DNA of 64,000 bases from Begonia masoniana. Its lineage: Eukaryota > Streptophyta > Magnoliopsida > Cucurbitales > Begoniaceae. The stretch spans positions 2,907,982 through 2,971,981 of the forward strand of contig CM039509.1 in NCBI GenBank assembly GCA_022432975.1, given 5' to 3'. The position numbers and the translations under genes were made by a program. The notes under the pieces are model-generated. The model saw only the letters and a program-made list of their open reading frames with translations, did not search any database and was not told where the DNA came from. This document shows, in pieces, positions 58,640 through 64,000 of the stretch; the stretch's first letter is position 1, and every line of letters begins with the position of its first letter.

Positions 58640-59990
58640 AGCAATATCCTGAAGAAAACAGGAAGACTAAAAAAACTCTGAAATTAACCAGAGCACAAAT
58701 TTCTTATTATCTTAATATTCATAATTAATAGGTACCTTTGAAGAAATGAATGACTATAAAAATGAGTACATACAGTTTCACAAATTATGAGATTTACTCA
58801 AGAGTGCATAATAGCAAGCCAGGTCCTCGATAGGTTCAAAATTCTAAAACATATACAGTGGAGCTTCAACTGTGGGTTTTCTTTTTCTAGAACAGAAGTT
58901 ACTTGTGAGTTTTCATATACAATATGCAAAACACTCAAAAGTGCTTAATCAGAGAGGAACCAAATTGGTTTGTTCACCATTATTAGCTCCACAATGTTCT
59001 TACACTTTGCACCAAAGACAAACGATATCCATAATTTTAATTTTTTTAATCAGTAAAAAGAGAGATCCATATTCAGAAAAAAAGAAGAAAAAAGGCAGTG
59101 AGGTGAGCTAAACAACCACAAAAACTAGTATTTCGAAAATTATCATAATCAAAAACTAAATGTAGAAGAAGGTGAGCTAAATAAACACATAACTTTATAT
59201 TTAGACAGTTAATGACCAAAGGGGTTTTAAACTTACAACAAAATTTTAAGAAACGCCATCAGAAAATGGCCAGGGCACAACAATAGTTAAGTCATAGCAA
59301 AATTTTCATTCAGAATAACCAGGTCATTTCCAGTACTAGAAACATTTTAAGATTTCTACTATATTCTAATAAGCCAATAAAGCAGGCCAACTAAAGGCCC
59401 AGAAAATAATAAAGTGAGGCAGCCCTAAACTAAACGATAAGTACTCAATAACCACGAAGGAATGAGAGAATCATACGTATACACAATTTCAGAACTCCAA
59501 ACTTTTATAATCATAAAACCACTGAACTCACTTCATTTTTCACAATGAAATAGTTTGTTACAAGAAGTAGCTCAGCTATGGAAAAAAAAAAATTTCAGTA
59601 TCCACCGAGCAAGTCTAAACGAATACAAGCTTTGAAATTTCGACTACATTCTATTTCGCTAACGAAGCAGCTAACATCCCCAGAAATCATATAAACACAC
59701 CCAGATATCAGCTAAAAGTACTGATAATCCAATAAAGTATCAGAGAATCAAATGTTTGAGAAACTATTAAAAGAATAAAAAAAAAACGATCTTTTATCGA
59801 ATATCTGAAAAATGATACTAACAAATAAATAACAGAGATAGCAGCAGGAGAACAAGGAATATCAGTAAAAGAAGAACAAAAAAAACACAAGAATCGAGAA
59901 ACAAATACGAAGCTCACCTTCCTCTTCCTCTTCCTCTCAGCGACTGTCTAACCTAAAACCCTGAAATGTATGCGTAAGGGTTTATGAGAA
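58640..59990 (-). other. 5' UTR intron and leader exon of the RNA-binding protein gene
   Basis: Minus strand: a leader exon with aggaagaggaagaggaag ends at a gtgagc donor (59912-59917), and ttttcttcag near 58650 gives the acceptor just before gatattgctATGgc. The intron, about 1.26 kb, is AT-rich and non-coding. Confidence 0.65.
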
Positions 59991-60163
59991 GACAACATAA
60001 GAAACTTATAGTGGAGCTAAAAAGAAATGTAAGCCGTTGGATGGGGAATGCAGATCAATGAAAATAAATAGAAAGGGAATTTAACAAAATTGTTTTTTAA
60101 AAAATAATAAATACGTTTTCATTCTCTAAAATTTATTGAATTTATTTTAAAAAACAAAATCAA

Positions 60164-61560
<1,397 letters not shown>

Positions 61561-61569
61561 GGACTTTTA

Positions 61570-61740
61570 AATACATTCGCAGGAGGCGACCTCCTGCGGT
61601 AGCCCACGTTTTAAGTGAGGTCGCCCTCATTTATACTCACGGTCGCCCGCGAGCAAAACCCAGTCGCCCGCGGGCGACCTAATATGAGTTCGAGGTCGCC
61701 CTCGCCAAAGGCCGCGCGTGACCTAGGTTTTTCTTCAACG
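61570..61740. repeat. GC-rich cluster of gtcgccc/gggcgac inverted words
   Basis: Contains aggtcgccctc-type words in both orientations and a perfect 16-bp palindrome GTCGCCCGCGGGCGAC (61663-61678), in sharp contrast to the AT-rich surroundings. It resembles the GC-rich hairpins of the compound foldback element and may be the left part of another such element interrupted by the gypsy insertion at 61951. Confidence 0.55.
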
Positions 61741-61950
61741 AATTTTTGCTTTTTTCTGACCGATTGCGACCTCCAATACGTAGCCCTCTATTGATTTTGC
61801 TCGCGGTTTCAATCTCCCACAACATTTCTTTGCTGTTTTGCCCTAATTTCGGACGATTTTTTCCACCGTCGCTCGAATTTCTTCACGATTCTGCTCTAAC
61901 CTCAGCCATTTTTGTCCACCGTCGATTTCTCTTCATATTCTCGATCACAC

Positions 61951-62300
61951 TGTCATGACAATGGCCCCCAGGATGGTTTACGCAGCTGGGCCACTAGGAA
62001 ACAGCGGAGCAAGACCCAGAAACCCATGACCCAGAAACCCATACCCAACCCGGTGACAGTTACACCTACAGCTGATGTGGCGATTCTGTGAATGAGGGAC
62101 GACAACGGATATAAGGAGCAGCATGAGGAACGAGGAAGGCGTGTTAAGTGACGTGATTTTACTATTTCTCTCTCTTATTCTTTTAAGCTTTTCTTCTCTC
62201 TTTCAGTACTTTCTTTCTGTAATTCTCTTTTCTGCTGTAAACGTTCACCGGATATTAGTAAACTTCCATTTCCTTCGATCAATCTGTCACTGTTATAACA
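61951..62300 (+). repeat. Probable 5' LTR of the right-edge gypsy element
   Basis: 350 bp, TGTCATGACAATGG to CACTGTTATAACA, two bases before the primer-binding site. The end is well placed by that site; the start rests on the TG...CA rule only. Confidence 0.6.
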
Positions 62301-62302
62301 AG

Positions 62303-62314
62303 TGGTATCAGAGC
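62303..62314 (+). other. Primer-binding site of the right-edge gypsy element
   Basis: TGGTATCAGAGC, complementary to initiator Met tRNA. Confidence 0.88.
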
Positions 62315-62331
62315 AGCTACGATTGGGAACA

Positions 62332-64000
62332 ATGGCGGAAACCCGAGCGAAGACAAATGAAGAAGCATTGAAGAAATTGACTGGTAGCCACCAGGATCTG
62401 CAGAAGGTAGTCTCCGATTTTTCTTCTCGAATGGATGTATTGGAACAGAATTTCCAGGGAATGCAAACCGAGCTCAACAGTTTTAGGCAAGAGTCCACTA
62501 CGAAACAGAATGCCATGATGTCGATACTAACCCGAGTGGCTCAGTTCCTTCCAGAGGTCGGGACGAAACAACCAGTGGAACCTGATTCCTGGCAAAATCC
62601 ACAAGAAGTTTGGGGCGATTCGTCTGCACCCTCTTCAAGTACCCCGCCAAAATCTAGCGATTCGACGATACCCTCCTACCCAAACATTCTGCCTACTCCA
62701 GTCCCACCCCATAGGCCTTGGAACCCATGGCTGCAACCTCCGACAAAGCTACCATTCCATCCTCCACCGCCCATTGAACAACCAAGGCACGAACATCAAC
62801 TGCTGCGTTTCCCGAAGCTCGAACTCCCATTTTTTACGGACGACAATCCTCAGGAGTGGGTTAGAAAAGCAGATAGGTATTTTGATTTACACAGAACCGT
62901 AGATAGCCAGAAACTGGAAATGGCCGAGCTCTTTTTACGTGAAAAAGCAGATGTGTGGTATCACGGGTGGGTAGCGACAAGACCAACAGCCACCTGGAAA
63001 CAATTTACTACTGCTTTGTGCAAGCGATTTACAGCTTGTCCCGGTGACGATATATTCGAAACACTCAGCAAAGTTACTCAAACAGGGACCGTGGCCGAAT
63101 ACCTGGAGAAATTCGAGGAATTAAAAGCTCAGGCCCAAACTCGCTTGCCGGAAATGCCCGAGTCCTTTTGGATCGGAGGATTCACCAGTGGGTTGAAAAC
63201 CGAAATACGGGCAATGGTTAAAATCGCCCGTTCGTCCACACTCGAACAAGCTATAGAAGTCGCTGTTCTCCAAGAAACTACCCTGGGAGTGCTGAATAAA
63301 GGGTGGAAAGCAACCCGCCATTTTCCCAGCTCTAAGTGGTCAGACTTCCCTAAGACTTCCCCTGTGAACACGCACCATCAAGAAACAGACAACACAAAAC
63401 CACCCGTGCGAGTGCAGAAGATTCCGCAGGCTGATCTGCAGCTTAAACGGAAGCTGGGACTCTGTTTCAAGTGCGATGACAAATATTTTGCAGGGCACAT
63501 CTGCAAGAATCGAGCGCTAAGCGTTCTAATCGTGGATCCCGAGGAGGAATTGATGAACAGCCCTTCAAGTGAAGATGAGCCTGATAACCCCAGCGAAACC
63601 ACTCCTGTCACAGTTTCCCTTCATGCTCTCACGGGTCAGACGACAAATGATACGGTATGGATCGCTGGACGACTTGGCCATCAACGGGTCTCTGTGCTCA
63701 TTGACAGTGGAAGTACTAACAGCTTCATCGAGGAAAGGCTAGTGGCTCATTTTCGCCTGACACCATTGGTGGGACATTCTGTTACGGTCACTGTCGCCAA
63801 CGGCGAAAAACTGATAAGTAAAGCTCTGCCGGACCCAGTGACCTGGGAGATGGCAGGCGTTCCGTTCACTTTTCCGCTGAGAACGTTAAGGTTCGGGGGT
63901 AGTGACATGATAATGGGCATTGACTGGATCGCAAAGCACAGCCCAATGACATTCGACTTTCCACGCAGACAACTATTGGTTCAGTATGAGGGAGGCCCAC
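62332..64000 (+). CDS. Gypsy gag-protease polyprotein, N-terminal part (partial)
   Basis: Starts at the ATG at 62332 (aacaATGgcg), 18 bases after the primer-binding site, and stays open to the right edge (556 codons). A coiled-coil N-terminus (LQKVVSDFSSRMDVLEQN) and a Pro-rich linker lead into the gag domain (LPFFTDDNPQEWVRKADRYF, FLREKADVWYHGW, EYLEKFEELKAQ). A CCHC zinc knuckle CFKCDDKYFAGHIC lies at about 63462, then the aspartic protease with active site LIDSGSTNSFI (about 63697-63730) and the second protease loop MIMGIDWI. RT and integrase should follow outside the window. No stop or frameshift seen, so it may be a young copy; it belongs to the same general type as the gag-only element in HDA5 intron 5. 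Confidence 0.92.
   Translation, partial: MAETRAKTNEEALKKLTGSHQDLQKVVSDFSSRMDVLEQNFQGMQTELNSFRQESTTKQNAMMSILTRVAQFLPEVGTKQPVEPDSWQNPQEVWGDSSAPSSSTPPKSSDSTIPSYPNILPTPVPPHRPWNPWLQPPTKLPFHPPPPIEQPRHEHQLLRFPKLELPFFTDDNPQEWVRKADRYFDLHRTVDSQKLEMAELFLREKADVWYHGWVATRPTATWKQFTTALCKRFTACPGDDIFETLSKVTQTGTVAEYLEKFEELKAQAQTRLPEMPESFWIGGFTSGLKTEIRAMVKIARSSTLEQAIEVAVLQETTLGVLNKGWKATRHFPSSKWSDFPKTSPVNTHHQETDNTKPPVRVQKIPQADLQLKRKLGLCFKCDDKYFAGHICKNRALSVLIVDPEEELMNSPSSEDEPDNPSETTPVTVSLHALTGQTTNDTVWIAGRLGHQRVSVLIDSGSTNSFIEERLVAHFRLTPLVGHSVTVTVANGEKLISKALPDPVTWEMAGVPFTFPLRTLRFGGSDMIMGIDWIAKHSPMTFDFPRRQLLVQYEGGP

Larger units (their letters stand above)
61951..64000 (+). mobile_element. Ty3/gypsy retrotransposon, left part (runs off the window)
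   Basis: Probable 5' LTR 61951-62300, primer-binding site 62303-62314, then an open gag-protease frame to the window edge. Without the right LTR the exact ends and target duplication cannot be confirmed. Confidence 0.85.

Overview
This is nuclear DNA of a flowering plant, almost certainly a eudicot. The genes carry short spliced exons with GT/AG introns, the intergenic DNA is AT-rich, and the families are plant-specific (CYP75B flavonoid 3'-hydroxylase, X8-domain callose-binding protein, mitochondrial glycine-rich RNA-binding protein, plant class II histone deacetylase). The repeats are also typical of plants: a Sirevirus-type copia element, Ty3/gypsy elements, a Cassandra element with 5S-rRNA-like LTRs, Mutator-type MITEs and a Helitron. 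I cannot name the species from the sequence.

Layout. 1-4.3 kb: a small unknown ORF, a Mutator-type foldback MITE and a membrane-anchored pectin methylesterase-inhibitor-like gene (minus). 4.3-9.4 kb: a solo LTR of the Sirevirus family, a second solo LTR of another family and a Cassandra element. 10.8-13.2 kb: an intact F3'H gene whose 5' end carries a 149-bp tandem duplication, giving a 42-codon upstream ORF. 14.2-15.4 kb: a PDCB-like gene with four exons. 15.7-36.5 kb: a nest of insertions. A broken Unc-13/MUN-domain gene fragment (minus) is split by a degenerate Ty3/gypsy element (17546-35693, TSD ggata), which is itself interrupted by an 11-kb Sirevirus-like copia element (19918-30956, TSD ttaag) with gag, pol and an extra ORF. 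36.7-37.8 kb: a compound foldback element. 39.0-52.4 kb: an HDA5-like histone deacetylase gene, rebuilt here as 13 exons and 666 codons. Its introns hold a gag-only gypsy element placed 5 bp after a splice donor, and a decayed Helitron with helicase and RPA-like remnants. 53.4-56.5 kb: the mitochondrial ATP synthase gamma subunit gene. 57.1-59.9 kb: a glycine-rich RNA-binding protein gene (minus), convergent with the previous one. 60.17-60.67 kb: exactly 500 consecutive T. 61.95 kb to the right edge: a Ty3/gypsy element, apparently intact as far as it can be seen, with an open gag-protease frame.

The host genes are ordinary housekeeping or specialised-metabolism genes and do not form a pathway. 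What stands out is the insertion history, the F3'H upstream ORF, two single-base frameshifts in the adjacent ATPC and RNA-binding protein genes, and the Sirevirus-like element: its gag-pol is one reading frame cut by four stops although its LTRs are almost identical. I found no sequence that compels a claim of a wholly new biological system. The best candidates for something under-described are the Sirevirus third ORF, its 25-bp LTR minisatellite and the compound foldback element.
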